Positions 20,340 to 31,339 are shown, counted from the first letter of the stretch. The stretch: 64,000 bases of DNA from Cordylochernes scorpioides (GCA_030710605.1 CP092880.1:23518467-23582466); one strand, 5' to 3'. A program made the numbers and translations. The notes: a model not told the origin generated them from the letters alone.

Positions 20340-21560
20340 AAAAATTAATATTTTAAACTAATTTGTTAAGCCCGAGAAAACATGGATTTATCAAGTCAAC
20401 TATCACTGCTTTGAATACTATAATCGAGGTAATAATGGAACATAAACAGAAAGAATTGTCTGCATTAGTTACAATAGATATATCGGGACAATGCATAGTG
20501 GCCAGCGATCACCAAAAGAATAAATTTAGACAATTTACCAGAAAATTTGATTAAAATTCTACAATCATATTTAAGTTCCAGGAAAATATCTTTCAGTTAC
20601 GACAATTTAACAACTTTAAAGCCAATTACTAAGGGATGTCCTCAGGGTGGTCTCCACTTCTATGAACAATTTTGTTGAATGATTTGTTGATGAATTTCCA
20701 GGTACCTAATTGTGAGTTGAAAATTAACAATTTAAACAATTATTGATTCTTCTAATCAATTGTTACAAAGGTGGAAAATATATAATAAAATAGTAAATAA
20801 AGGGTAGATAAAATGTAGGGGAATATATATAGTTGTATATGTGTACATATTTCTTCAGCAAGGAAGGTTTCCCCACCTTGAGAGAGTCCTCCTCCAGACA
20901 AGGTCTTCACTCCTCAGTTCCACACCGAGGAAGTACTTATAGATGTGTGTCTTGGTAGACGCCAGGATGTCAATTGTGAGTTGATCTGTTGATACTGGAA
21001 TAAAGATCTAACAGCACTAAACATAGTAATTGAAAAAGCATTAAATACTATCGAGTTATGATGTATTAAGTTGGAAATCCGTTCTGATAAACTAACATTT
21101 TATATTTGCATAATGAAGAGAATATCCCAGAGAGAGTTAAATTAAAAAATAAAATAATATCACCAGTACACAAAAAAATAAATTTCAGGAATAACAATTG
21201 CAAAGCATAGAAGAAAAAGACAAATTGAATTTTGATTTTCATATAGAGGAAATAGAGTTAGCAGAATTCAAAGACTTTTAAAAAAATCAATTTTCTCTTT
21301 GCAATAAATCTTGAGATTTGAGTTCCCAAAAATTTTATAAATCTTTGCTCAGACCAATTTTAACTTACTTTTCACAGAAATACGGTTCAAATTTTCAAAT
21401 AAAAAAATCTATACAAAAATTAAATTCAATACAATATCAGATATTACTATGGAGTATACAAGCTTACAAGAGACGACTTCGTACAATTGTGTTCACTGTT
21501 TTACTTGAGTTACAATATATTTACAAAATATGGTTACAAGATTTATATAATTGTCACTAA
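20340..21560 (+). pseudogene. Degenerate non-LTR reverse transcriptase, R1-like
   Basis: 20363-20554 encodes HGFIKSTITALNTIIEVIME and ALVTIDISG, matching the fingers and motif A of R1-group LINE reverse transcriptases (STxxAL..., DISGAFD). About 20620-20660 gives ITKGCPQGG, motif B. 21318-21560 encodes LLRPILTYFSQKYGSNFQ and KLNSIQYQILLWSIQAY, the thumb/C-terminal region (usually RPIxxYG, IQRxxL). Frames shift and stops interrupt, and motif C is not visible. Dead copy; the clade call is from memory of family motifs. Confidence 0.6.
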
Positions 21561-21642
21561 TTTATTTTGTAATGATAAGGTTGTCCCAAAAATTCGAATT
21601 TTTCTTAAAACGTTGTTTTACTTATTACTTGGCGAATAATAT

Positions 21643-21937
21643 CTTCTTCTTCTTTCTTATCTCAAAGCCATGATAATCATGGTGGGTAGTTAGCGACTGC
21701 TTTTACTGTAAGCGCACCACATGTCTACACATGTGAAAAGCAGTTCGACTTTGCACTTACAAATGTGTCAGAGCCCCGTTTGGTTACTTGCACTCGCTGG
21801 TGGGGTTGGACTTTTGCAAGAATCGGGGGCCATTGGAGCATTTTTTTTAACAGAAAAAAAGTGTCCAATGCGGGAATCGAACCCGGGTCGTAGTGGTCGA
21901 AAACCAAACGGTTTAACCAGCCTTCCACCGATTCCCC
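21643..21937 (-). mobile_element. SINE-2 inside MITE-4
   Basis: Flanked by an 11-bp target duplication GCGAATAATAT (21632-21642 and 21938-21948). Minus-strand head AATCGGTGGAAGGCTGG... GGGTTCGATTCCC (box B); the CTTCTTCTTCTTT stretch at 21643 is the tail side (AAGAAGAAG on the minus strand). Confidence 0.85.
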
Positions 21938-23087
21938 GCGAATAATATTACTACGGCGAATACAACAACAACAACCTTTATTAAGACACTATTGTCTTAC
22001 AAGGGGATTCCCCTGAAGGTTATATATGTACATGAGTGAGGAGGAAAAGCAATCCAGAGGAGAGGGGGAGCAATCAGCCGTTGTCTGTGGAGTTGAGCAC
22101 CTCTTCTCTCATTTTATCAATCGCCTTGAAAAATTTAAAATATTTATAAACAAATGCTTTATCCAGCAGGAGAACATTAAAGATTTTATATACATGTTGT
22201 TCATTGTAGTGAGCTAGCTCCGAAATTTCGCGAATTTCCAGTCTCTTTTCATGTAGGAATGGGCAATGGAATAGATAGTGGACCAAATTGTCTTGGATGC
22301 CAACATTGCAGAAGTAGCAATTTAAAGGGTCGCTGTTCCAAAATCCCGTGATATCCTCGCGGAAAAGTAGCCATAGAATCCTTTGACGGGCTATAAATCG
22401 TTTAATTTTCAAAGGGAGGTTTGATAGTAAGTAGTCCTCCGTCATAAAGGAGCTACTTAGAAATTGGTAGTGAATAAAATGAGTTGAGCATTGTATCTTA
22501 GCTCGGTCAAATTGGAGTAGCTGGTCCACTGTGGTTTGAATAATTCTAGGGATTTCTCCTCGCACAACCATATAATCTTCACAGTTCTTAAGAAAAGAAA
22601 AACCCCTAGAGTCAATGATGCTATTCAAGTTATGAATAAAGTTGTTTCCCGCTTTTCCCACAATTGAAACTTTCCAGAGCTGGGACAAGCAAACATAGGG
22701 TAATCTTGTCCTGTCCATTTTTAAAATCCGCATCCAGAACTTTAGAATCAATTTCGTAATGTTTAATTCAAGGGACATCCTTCCGGTTTCTGTTCGCAAG
22801 ATGTAGCCCGGAGTATATTTGGGTAGGTCAAGAAATCGCCGTAGGAAAATATCCTGGATCTGGTTTACGACTACTATCTGATTTGTCGCCCACATGGGGG
22901 CCGAGTATAACAACGTGGATAAAAATATGGAGTCAAGTAATTTCATCACTGCTCCGAACGATTTGGTTCTTGACTTAGATAGTATTCTCCATACTGCGTT
23001 TGTAGCAACCAATGCTTTGCTTTTAAAGTGCTGCGCCACGTAAGCAGTTGTATTCTTGGTAGTTAAGGGGTAGCCAAGATATGTATA

Positions 23088-24506
23088 CACTGCATGACAT
23101 TGAAAATGGAACACCAAGAAATAGTGTCCAGAAAGTGATGAAACTCGGCAGACAGAGAGAGACAGGGACGAACAATAAGTGATCTTTATTTCAAAATGAT
23201 AGTCATAATACAGAGCGAGAACGGCGTCGGCTTAGTAGCAAGTAGGACCACCGCGGACGGCGATGCACGCAGCAACACGTCTAGGTAGAGAGTCAATCAG
23301 AGTACGGATGGCGTCCTGAGGGATGGATCTCCATTCCCTCTCAACCATTTGCCACAGTTCGTCTTCTGAACGCGGCTGTGGCAAGGCATGCAAACGGCGT
23401 CCAATGATGTCCCAGACATGCTCGATTGGTGAGAGATCAGGAGAGTACGGTGGCCAGGGAAGCATCTGTACATCTTGCAGAGCTTATTGGCTGATGCGAG
23501 CAGTGTGCGGTCGGGCGTTATCCTGCTGATAAAGGGCATTGGGTACCCCCTGAAGGTAGGGGAGTGTCACCGGTCGCAGCACATCATCAACGTATCGTTG
23601 GGCCGTCATAGTGTCCTGAATACGAAGTAAAGGTGACCTGGAATCATACGCGATTGCGCCCCAAACCATGATTCCACGTTGTCGCACGGTGGGGCGTTCC
23701 ACAATTGCTGCCGGATTGGACCTTTCTCCACGTCGACGCCACACGCGTACACGGCGACTATCACTGGACAAGCAGAAACGCGACTCATCTGAGAACACGA
23801 CCCTGTGCCATTCCGTCATCCACGTCGATCTAGCCCGGCACCATTCCAAATGTTGGCGCCTATTCGGTGGGGTCAATGGCAGTCTTCTTAGCGGACGGCA
23901 TGAGTGCAAGCCATTAGCAACCAATCGACGGAAAATGGTTCTGGTCGAGATGGAATGATCTAGGGTGTCTTGCACATGTTGCTGGATGGCGGTACAAGCG
24001 GCTTGTGGGGCCGCCACTGCTTGTCGAAGGATACGCCGATCCACATGTGCTGAAGTCACTCTGGTTGCACCGACATTCCTATAATTTGCCACATTTCCTT
24101 GTCCCAACCATCTTCTCCACAGTCGGTGCACCGTGGACGCACCAAGGTGTGTATCAGCTGCGATTTGACGTATGGACCAACCTGCCCTTTTCAGTCCGAT
24201 CACCATGCCCCTCGTAAAAGCGTCTGTCTGCTTGAACTGCCTCCGTTTACGATGACCTGGCATTCTCTGTTATTACACGTGTCTTTTGACACAAGAACAA
24301 AATTTCTACAATGATTTTCCTTGAAGAAAAAACGACACGTATACTGTCCTTTCTGCAAGTTCCTTCCCTTATATCTTACTCCATGTGCGCACGAGAGATG
24401 CGCATTTTACATCATTTGCATAACTCGGTTAGGCGCGTCTACCCTGAAATTTGCATAATTTTCTGGCCACTATTTCTTGGTGTTCCATTTTCAATGTCAC
24501 GCAGTG
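23088..24506 (-). mobile_element. Tc1-type DNA transposon inserted in the LINE
   Basis: Terminal inverted repeats start CACTGCRTGACATTGAAAAT and extend about 45 bp. TA flanks both ends (23086-23087 and 24507-24508). Length 1419 bp, close to the intact copy at 33605-35025. Confidence 0.9.
23232..24263 (-). pseudogene. Tc1-type transposase with one stop codon
   Basis: 24263-23484 encodes the helix-turn-helix domains (GLKRAGWSIRQIAADTHLGA, TVHRLWRRW) and the first catalytic aspartate in FSDESRF, then the second in QQDNARPH. A single in-frame TAA after RISQ near 23483 replaces CGA of the intact copy. 23465-23232 continues with MLPWPPYSPDLSPIEHVW (catalytic glutamate) to the same C-terminus TCY. 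Over 90% alike by eye to 33850-34881. This copy keeps DES where the other has DVS. Confidence 0.88.
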
Positions 24507-27006
24507 TATTTTGAAGATACTGTCAAGGGTTGTTGGCCCCAAAACAAACGTCAGATCTGGCCAAGCGGCCTCCATTTCGAAACACTACGATTTTAGACTT
24601 GGATTGGTTCAGAGTTAAACCATTTTCCTCAAAATATCTTTTTATTAGATTAATCTTTATTTGAAGATTTATCTTGGATTCACCAAAGAGGACTATATCA
24701 TCCGCGAACAGGAGGAGGTGTATAGTTCCATGGCCCGGTAAGTATATACCTGGCAGGTCAGAATCATCCAGTGTAGCAACCAGATCGTTAATGAAAATAA
24801 TAAATAAATACGGTGAAAGAGGTTCACCCTGAAGAACACCTGATTGTATTTTGATGAATTCTGTAAAAGAGCCATTCCATCTGACCGCTGCCATCATTTG
24901 AGCATAGTAGTTCTGTATGAGTTTGATAAATCGCCCACTTAAACCAACAAGCGCAAGCTTTCTCCATAATAGTAAATGTGGAACTGAATCAAACGCTTTT
25001 TTAAGATCCACAAAGAATGCGTAAAGTTTCCTTCTTTTGCGGTTTAATGTCATTTGGATTAGTGATGTAAGCGTGAAGATATGGTCTTGGCACGAGTAAT
25101 CCCTTCTGAATCCTGCTTGGTTTTCCGCTATGAGTTTTCTATTCTCAATCCAATTACTTAGTCTATTTTTTTAATATGGATGTAAAGAGTTTTGACAAGT
25201 TGCTTATAAGCGCAATGCCCCTATAATTTGATGGTGCATTCGGATCGCCATTTTTGAATATTGGTTGGATTATGGTTTTTGACCACTGTGAAGGAACTTG
25301 GGATTTAGTTAATATTTTATTGAATAAGTTAGATAAAAGGATTAAACCATTCTCAGGTAGGGCTTTGATAGCTTCATTTGGTATACTATCGTAACCTGCT
25401 GCTTTATTGTTTTTCAAGCTAGCGATTTCCCTCGCAATTTCCAAAGGTGAAATTTCAGCGTCCAGCTCGGAGTCAATAGGAATTAGTAGAGTAGGTATAT
25501 CAGCCACAATTCTTTGAGGAGGCGACAATAAACCCTGATAAAAGGATTCCCACTCTGAGATGTCAATATTTCCTTTTGTGCTATTCCGTTTCTTAAAGGA
25601 CGCAATTATTTTCCAAAATTCGGCAGAGTCCCTAACATTGCTAAGGGCAGCTTGAACAGAATCAGAATATTTGTTCTTTTTGTATTTGAGCAATGATAAG
25701 TATTTGCGTTTACTCGTAATAAACAAATCTTTATAAATAGGAGTATTGAGAGTCAAATATAACTTAAGATTTTTTTTCATATATGTTTTTGCTGTATAAC
25801 ATTCTCCGTCAAACCATGGCTTAGACCGCGAACTATCCGCTCTTCCCTTTGTTAGCATTCCTGCTCTCATCATTGATGTTTGAATCCTGCTAGTAAGAGT
25901 GTCAGCACATAGGTTTATTGAGGCGTCTTCCGGTAGTTGGAGATCATTTAGGTCTTCGAGACAAAGTTCATATGTCGAAGCTTTATTTATTGACCAGGTA
26001 AATTTTTTTACAGGAATATGCTCTAGAGGTAGGCTTTTCGCTTTTGTATTGTCTGATCCGTTTAGTTTTAGAAGAAGTGGCAAATGATCGGAGTAAGGCA
26101 AACTTTCTATACTTAGGTCAAGAACAAGTTCCAGTAGTGCAGGAGAAACCATGAATAAGTCCAAAACTGAAGACCCCTGATGTGAGATAAAAGTATAGCA
26201 TCCGTTTTTATCACTAATAGATCTTCCGTTTAGTATAGTGAGGGAGTTATCATCAAGGAAATCGACAAGAGTCTCAGCCAGGGGGGACACGGTTGGATCT
26301 CTGGAGGTACGGTAGACGGAAAGCATAGCTGGGATCTGGAACAAGTTGTGGAAAGCACCCAAGTAGCCAATGCGAATATTTAAATCACCGCCTAAAACTA
26401 TTTCGAATCCTTGTTGCATTTCATTTTCAACATAGCAAAACAATTTTTTTTTTAGATTTTCTAGCTGTAGTTCGCTTGGGGGTAAGTAAACAAAAATTGC
26501 ACACACTAGGGGTGAGTCCGCTATTGAAGCCAGTTTAAATATAACCAAGATCCATTTAGGCTCAATTTCAACTTTGTAGTTAAGCCTTGGATTTCTTTTC
26601 TAATTCCTACAAGGATTCCTCCAGAGCTTCTCCCTCGATTCGAAGGTTTAACTGCTGGTGATTGGTAAAACTCAAAATCGTCTACAGCTAGGTCAAGTAA
26701 ATAGTGGCACCAGGTTTCAGTTACAGCAAAAATATCAAACAATTTCAAGTAATCGAAGAGAGAGAAGACCGAAGAAATTCTAAAAAATCCATTTATGTTC
26801 CAGTATATGATCCTTAAGGGATTACCTTTTGCTTTTGAAGGTTTATTTGTAGGGTAATTTGAGTGGCGATGATTAGCTGAGCATGTATTTCGGGTTTTCC
26901 TATTTGGCGGCAAGATTGGATGATCTAATGATAGTCTCTGCCAGCAGGTCAGTGAAAAGGTATCGTTGAGTTGACTATTTACAAGTGATTGTTTCCTATC
27001 TGCTTG

Positions 27007-27480
27007 CTACAATGAATGTCCATTGGCATCTACAATTTGTCCATCACAGACCTTATATGCTATGCCATTAATTATTAATTTATTGTCCCTTAGCTTAGCT
27101 AGAGTACCCTTTTCGACGAGTTCTCTTCTTTTGACATTCAAAACGCGCCGTTGTTCTCTCATCTTCATGCTATAGTCCTTCGATAGTGATATCCTAGTTC
27201 CTCTTAGATTGAAAGCAGCTTTAAATAGAGTTGATCTATCGTTTTGTTCTGGGACTTCAACCAGGATCGGTGCACCAGGTTTTCTGGATAATCGGTGGCA
27301 TCGCGTGATGTTTATCTTCTCCGTTGTTTGCATATTTTCTTCGATAACCTTCCGTATCCGTTCTCGGCAGTCCTCGTTATTATCTTGTTCTATTCCGTAA
27401 AAAATAAGGTTCCTTTCTCTGCTCTTTGCATCCAGGTATTCAAGCTGGTCTTCTAAGTCTTTTATTTTTTTTTTGGAGTT
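27007..27480 (-). pseudogene. LINE ORF1 fragment, L1-type RNA-binding protein
   Basis: 27007-27333 encodes ITRCHRLSRKPGAPILVEVP, FNLRGTRISLSKDYS and MREQRRVLNVKRREL, resembling the C-terminal half of L1-like ORF1 proteins (CHRLG..., P..I.V.F, I.L..D.S). Upstream (to 27480) the frame FYGIEQDNNEDCRERIRKVI and a lysine/glutamate-rich part suggest a coiled coil start. Truncated at the LINE 5' end. Confidence 0.6.
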
Positions 27481-27510
27481 TTGAGAGAATACTACGGCGA
27501 ATACATAATA

Positions 27511-27688
27511 CAGTATAACCTCTCTTTAGCGGACACCCCGCTAGCGGACACCTCTCTACAAAGGACAGTTTTCATTTGCAAAATTACCATTTTTACTATT
27601 TAACAACTCTCCGGTAAGAGAACACCTCTCCCTAAAGGACACTTTGGCTCTGCAATTAGGTGTTGTCCTTTACAGGGAGGTTCTACTG
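27511..27688. mobile_element. MITE-2 (pogo/Tigger-like) inside MITE-4
   Basis: CAGTATAACCTCTCTTTAGC to CAGGGAGGTTCTACTG, about 178 bp, interrupting the ATACATAATACA region of MITE-4. Confidence 0.8.
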
Positions 27689-27867
27689 CAACACATAATA
27701 CAATTACTTTATACATAATACAAAGATATTATACATAACGGCGAATAATATTGGTATTTAAATTCTTTTGCAAGTGTTTACGATCTTTTGCGACAATCTT
27801 GTATTTATAAATTGTGGTCACAAAATATATAAAATTGTCATTAATTTATTTTGAAATAAAAATATAA

Positions 27868-28534
27868 TCTCTCTATATATAAAATTGAATGTCTGTCTGT
27901 GTGTACTCTATAGATTCAAAAACCATACATCCAATCGCCGTGAAATTTTGGGATATTATTAGGTATATCCCCGGGAAGGTTTTTGAAAAATAATTTCTTG
28001 AATATCTTGAATATCCTTAGAGTTATTTGCAGATTTGTAGATTTAACTCGCAAGCAGCGCCACCATTGCGACGATGTTAACAAGTTTTTTTATCTATATA
28101 TTTTATTATCACTAAGTTTATTATCTTAAAGATTATTTATCAAAAGTAAGATTATCTCAGGATGACACGGCAATTTATTTGAGACAAGAATAATGATACA
28201 ATTCCAAGGCGAAGATACTATTCCTTTAACTTCCAATTACCGAGGAAACCAATTAATATTGATTTTATTCAACTTATCGAGTATTTTTCAAGGGACCGGG
28301 AAAAAATGTTCACTAGATAAAACGATGATTTTGTAATGTAGAAATTAGGAAAGACAAAATTCAGGATGACACGGCACACAGGGACCGGGAAAAAATGTTC
28401 ATTTTATCGAGAGTTTCAAATTATCAAAATATATCTTTTTTTTTATAAGTTTATAGAGAATTGTTTTAACAAATGTTCGTTAGACAAACCTTTACTCGGG
28501 TAAAACTCCGGGCGAAGCCGGGTACATCCGCTAG
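27868..28534 (+). mobile_element. Non-autonomous Helitron
   Basis: Starts A|TCTCTCTATATATAAAATTG, ends with hairpin-forming CCGGGCGAAGCCGGG then TACATCCGCTAG|T. A TC start, CTAG end, a 3' hairpin some 10 nt before the end and an A/T insertion site are the Helitron hallmarks. The interior ATGTCTGTCTGTGTGTACTC and AAACCATACATCCAATCG is typical of arthropod/mollusc Helitron ends. No Rep-helicase. Confidence 0.85.
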
Positions 28535-28535
28535 T

Positions 28536-28705
28536 AATATTATAAAATAAATGAAACTTCCAGGGTTAAGTTTCTTGTGCAACTTTTTATTTTCAAGCTT
28601 TTGGACTTGTCAGTCCTCCAACAGGATTATCACGTTAACAACTTAATAATAAATACAATTCTTATATATACATTATTATATACATATTTTATATACTTAT
28701 TATAT
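28536..28705 (-). mobile_element. HHR-D element, left part (split by a PLE)
   Basis: TAATATTATAAAATAAATGA, CTTCCAGGGTTAAGTTTCTT and the variant motif at 28594-28624 (minus strand CTGTTGG, stem AGGAC/GTCC, AAAAGCTTG; two core changes). The element resumes at 29585-29645 after the PLE insertion, matching 5545-5745 inverted. Confidence 0.65.
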
Positions 28706-28787
28706 TGTAAGGAACTCTTCCTAGTAAAATTTGCAATAAACAAGGCGATAAGGAAGATGGGTGTCTTTATTATACAGAATAAGCACG

Positions 28788-28818
28788 AGCTTTCGGGTAA
28801 AAACCCTTCGACAGGTAG
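28788..28818 (-). ncRNA. Hammerhead-like motif, family E1
   Basis: Minus strand: CTGTCGA, stem AGGGT/ACCC, GAAAGCTC then GTGC. The core has U where the canonical hammerhead has A6. Stem I can form as TAGCTAC/GTGCTTA with one mismatch. Its mirror copy is on the plus strand at 29489-29519. Confidence 0.4.
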
Positions 28819-29084
28819 CTATCACATAGCACGATGGACACTAATGGAAAGAGTTTTTTTAAATATATATATAGTAGAGGTAATTTGTACATACTGCGTA
28901 AAAAGAAAAGATGCAAAATAGATAAAAATTCTATCAAGCAAAAATATATGGAGGTAATTTGTATAGACTGCATGGAAAGAAAGAAGATGCAAATAAATAA
29001 TAAGATAAAGTACTATTAAACGAATATATATGGAGATACGGCTCGAGATAACATAGGAACTATTAAAGCTTTAAGAGATACCAG

Positions 29085-29283
29085 CAAGGAAAACACCATA
29101 AATGTCCGGCATGTCAATTTTTCTATTTATGCTATTGAGTTTTCTAGAGATAATAGATTCCAGCACCAATCGTTGATGCTGGTTGTGAATATGTAGGTAG
29201 TGAACAGTGGGATGGAGAAAGTCGAAGGAGTGACCAGTATCGGCTATATGCTGGTATATTAGGGATCTAGGGATATATTCGTT
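29085..29283 (-). pseudogene. Penelope-like GIY-YIG endonuclease, C-terminal fragment
   Basis: Minus-strand translation gives PRSLIYQHIADTGHSFDF, then QHQRLVLESIISRKLNSINR and KIDMPDIYGVFLAGIS with a stop. It aligns with the second PLE at 32536 (SLIVQHIRQTAHSFD..., RLVVEALLSLRHNSINRHID). The GIY-YIG motif itself is cut off. No reverse transcriptase remains. Confidence 0.75.
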
Positions 29284-29584
29284 TAATAGTACTTTATCTT
29301 ATTATTTATTTGCATCTTCTTTCTTTCCATGCAGTCTATACAAATTACCTCCATATATTTTTGTTTGATAGAATTTTTATCTATTTTGCATCTTTTCTTT
29401 TTACGCAGTATGTACAAATTACCTCTACTATATATATATTTAAAAAAACTCTTTCCATTAGTGTCCATCATGCTATGTGATAGCTACCTGTCGAAGGGTT
29501 TTTACCCGAAAGCTCGTGCTTATTCTGTATAATAAAGACACCCATCTTCCTTATCGCCTTGTTTATTGCAAATACTTATTATAT

Positions 29585-29650
29585 ATTGAGAGAAAATATA
29601 TTACATTATTTCTGTTTGAAATATAATAATGCCGCCATATAAAAAAAATT
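29585..29650 (-). mobile_element. HHR-D element, right part
   Basis: ATTGAGAGAAAATATATTAC, ATTATTTCTGTTTGAAATAT and GCCGCCATAT continue the element interrupted at 28705. Confidence 0.55.
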
Positions 29651-29868
29651 GAAATAAATATTACAAATTAATAATAAAAAAGTACTTGAGGAGCAGAATG
29701 AAGATGTAGGTTCGTCTGCTATGCTATTGTTGTCTGCTGCTGGGGAAAGTGAATGAGTCAGTGTGGCCAAACTTGTTTTGGTGGTGGCTAGAGGTCATCG
29801 TCTCTCATTTGGGACGCAACACTGCTGCCCTTCCGGCAGACGAAAAATCCATGTCTCTGAAATGGTTA

Positions 29869-29945
29869 TACAAGGTTATCCCAAACGTTCGTAAACATTT
29901 GCAAAAAAATTTAATTACCAATATTATTCGACGTTATGCATAATG
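29869..29945 (+). mobile_element. MITE-4 end fragment
   Basis: AAGGTTATCCCAAACGTTCG then AATATTATTCGACGTTATGC, a deleted version of the MITE-4 left end. The 64-residue frame over it is not a gene. Confidence 0.5.
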
Positions 29946-29984
29946 TTGCAACAAAGTATTTATTATTTTATTAGCAGTATATCA

Positions 29985-30190
29985 TTTTTATAATACAATA
30001 TAATGCGGCTTATGATTGTAAATTCATGGACACTTTTATTTTTACGTTTATCATTACTCTTCACAATTCATTCTTTCATACTTCATCCCTAAGGTTATAA
30101 ATAATCGCTATTTCTTCTTAAAAATAAATTTCGATTTTTCGTTTAAAAGAAACACATGCGGGATAATTTTCAAATGTCGTTTTACAATCA
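29985..30190 (+). mobile_element. Right arm of the foldback element seen at 31340-31712
   Basis: ATGCGGCTTATGATTGTAAA is followed directly by the right arm (TATCATTACTCTTCACAATT, TTTCATACTTCATCCCTAAG, AATGTCGTTTTACAATCA). The left arm is deleted. Confidence 0.65.
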
Positions 30191-30224
30191 TTTTTTATGT
30201 TTATATGTTGCTATACTCTGTAAA

Positions 30225-30350
30225 CTTCCCTCTTTTGCTTATCTTTTGTTTATCACTCATAGTTTGTTCTTGCCTGAAATAAATTGTTTTCTCATCCTGA
30301 AGTTGGTCTTCCCTAATTTTCCACGTGGCAATATCTTTGTATTATTTATA
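30225..30350 (+). repeat. Dispersed repeat H, partial
   Basis: GTAAACTTCCCTCTTTTGCT, TATCTTTTGTTTATCACTCA and TTTTCCACGTGGCAATATC match the family. Confidence 0.6.
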
Positions 30351-30373
30351 ACGCAATTGTTCTTAAAATTAAA

Positions 30374-30475
30374 GATATTCTTCGTCAAGTAAAACTTTCT
30401 ATTATCTCGACGTTTCGACAAAAATCTTTTGTCTTCGTCAGGAGCAAACAAAAATTAAAACATTTGACAAAGTGA
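30374..30475 (-). mobile_element. HHR-A fragment interrupted by an HHR-B foldback
   Basis: Carries the ribozyme motif at 30406-30444. The HHR-A sequence ACATTTGACAAAG stops at 30473 where the HHR-B foldback begins and resumes with TTTGACAAAGCGTTAAAAAT at 30750. TTTGACAAAG is therefore a 10-bp target duplication. Confidence 0.75.
30406..30444 (-). ncRNA. Hammerhead-ribozyme motif, family HHR-A, best copy
   Basis: Minus strand: CTC-CTGACGA-A-GACAAAAGATTTTTGTC-GAAAC-GTC-GAG. Stem II is 7 bp (GACAAAA/TTTTGTC), the core and GTC are intact, stem I is CTC/GAG. Confidence 0.65.
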
Positions 30476-30750
30476 AAAAATAGTACAAATGTCATATTGT
30501 ACTGGGATAAGGTGCATAAATTAAGAAAAAGGCATCTCCTTATCGTGCAACTGAAAGTTGCTGATGGCTTGCGCTATCTATCGGAATAAATATCAACTAT
30601 TCTCGTTGATTTTTAATATTTCCAGATTTGGCTAAATACCAATTCTGGAATAATTAAAAATCAACGAGAATAGTTTATATTTATTCCGATAGATGGCGCA
30701 AGCTATCAGCAACTTTCAGTTGCACGATAAGGAGATGCCTTTTTCTTAAT
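30474..30750. mobile_element. HHR-B foldback without ribozyme
   Basis: AAAAAATAGTACAAATGTCA, GGCATCTCCTTATCGTGCAA and GCTATCTATCGGAATAAATA, mirrored after TTGGCTAAATACCAATTCTGG. Flanked by the 10-bp duplication TTTGACAAAG (or near it). Confidence 0.75.
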
Positions 30751-30811
30751 TTGACAAAGCGTTAAAAATCATTGTAAAAGTAATTGCATTATTGTTTGTT
30801 TGTTTTTTTTT

Positions 30812-30960
30812 CTGTGAAAAATAGACACTTTGGCCAGTTAGGTTTTTTTTTCCCAACGTTTCAACAAAAATCTTTTGTCTTTGTCAGGAGAAATAAATAA
30901 AAATAAAGCATTTGGCAAGGTGTTAAAAATTATTGTAAAAGTAATTGTTAAATTGTTGTA
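30812..30960 (-). mobile_element. HHR-A fragment, decayed
   Basis: GACACTTTGGCCAGTTAGG and a ribozyme remnant at 30852-30890 (CTGACAA instead of CTGACGA; GAAACGTTGGG). Continues AATAAAGCATTTGGCAAGGT as at 2640. Confidence 0.6.
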
Positions 30961-31139
30961 GGGAAATTTTACATTAATTCAGCTTTATTAATTTAAACAA
31001 ATTTATTATTCAAATACAATGAGAGAGGTTAAAACAAACTAAATAAAAATGCGAGAAAAGTTTTAGTCTTTACTTTAAGCCATTATCTTTTTAAAAACAA
31101 ACAAATACTTGGTCAAAATATAACATATTTCACAGATTT

Positions 31140-31240
31140 GTTTATTAATCTCAACAATTATAAATGATGTATTATCGCCGTATTAATATTATTTGCCAAG
31201 TAAAAACAAAAACACGAATTTTTTGGACAACCATATATAT
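31140..31240 (-). mobile_element. MITE-4 end fragment
   Basis: TCGCCGTATTAATATTATTT, GCCAAGTAAAAAC and GAATTTTTTGGACAACC match the reverse complement of the MITE-4 left end. Confidence 0.5.
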
Positions 31241-31339
31241 TTTGGATGCATTGTTGTTCAGAATTTCTGATACAATGTACTATAACATTGTTACTTTTTA
31301 TGATACAATGAAAGATCCAATAATCCATTTTTTATAATA

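Larger units (their letters stand above)
22074..26913 (-). pseudogene. LINE ORF2: AP endonuclease and reverse transcriptase, broken
   Basis: 26521-26913 encodes the endonuclease start (IIYWNINGF, VTETWCHYL). A frameshift near 26535 leads to 25163-26548 with GGDLNIRIGYL and YSDHLPLLL (endonuclease), then the RT fingers (NNKAAGYDSIPNEAIKAL, IIQPIFKNGDPNAPSNYRGI). A second frame break near 25100 leads to 24523-25053 with FVDLKKAFDSVPH, VLQGEPLSPYLF and LLLFADDIVLFGE, the intact FADD catalytic motif. The Tc1 element splits the protein before TYLGYPLTTK. 22074-23087 holds the C-terminal region with CYFCNVGIQDNLVHYLFHCP, a CxxC...HxxxxC putative zinc site. Not functional as read. Confidence 0.85.
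21964..27489 (-). mobile_element. LINE with ORF1 remnant, endonuclease and reverse transcriptase
   Basis: Flanked by a 15-bp target duplication TACTACGGCGAATAC (21949-21963 and 27490-27504). Reads on the minus strand: ORF1 3' part, endonuclease, reverse transcriptase, zinc-binding tail, then a 3' end with hairpin TAAGACAATAGTGTCTTA, AATAAAGG and (TTG)n. A Tc1-type element (23088-24506) interrupts the reverse transcriptase. Without it the LINE is about 4.1 kb, so it is 5'-truncated. Relative of the copy at 35605-37905. Confidence 0.9.
21577..27810. mobile_element. MITE-4 (mariner-type) split by nested insertions
   Basis: Ends AAGGTTGTCCCAAAAATTCG (left) and TTTTGCGACAATCTT (right) are inverted. 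The unsplit sequence order is seen in the second copy at 38150-38485 (ATTACTTGATGAATAATATT, GAATACATAATACAG, ATAACGGCTAATAATATTGG). Inside this copy lie SINE-2 (21643-21937), a LINE (21964-27489) containing a Tc1 element, and MITE-2 (27511-27688). Confidence 0.75.
28706..29571 (-). mobile_element. Penelope-like element (family E1), 5'-truncated, with inverted terminal repeat
   Basis: Flanked by a 13-bp target duplication ATACTTATTATAT (28693-28705 and 29572-29584). Two copies of a ~290-bp terminal repeat face in opposite directions (28707-29033 and 29280-29571) around a GIY-YIG endonuclease remnant. Such inverted partial terminal repeats are known in Penelope-like elements. Each repeat has the variant hammerhead-like motif CTGTCGA, AGGGTTTTTACCC, GAAAGCTC. 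The 61-68-residue frames in the arms are mirror copies without a known domain. Confidence 0.8.
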
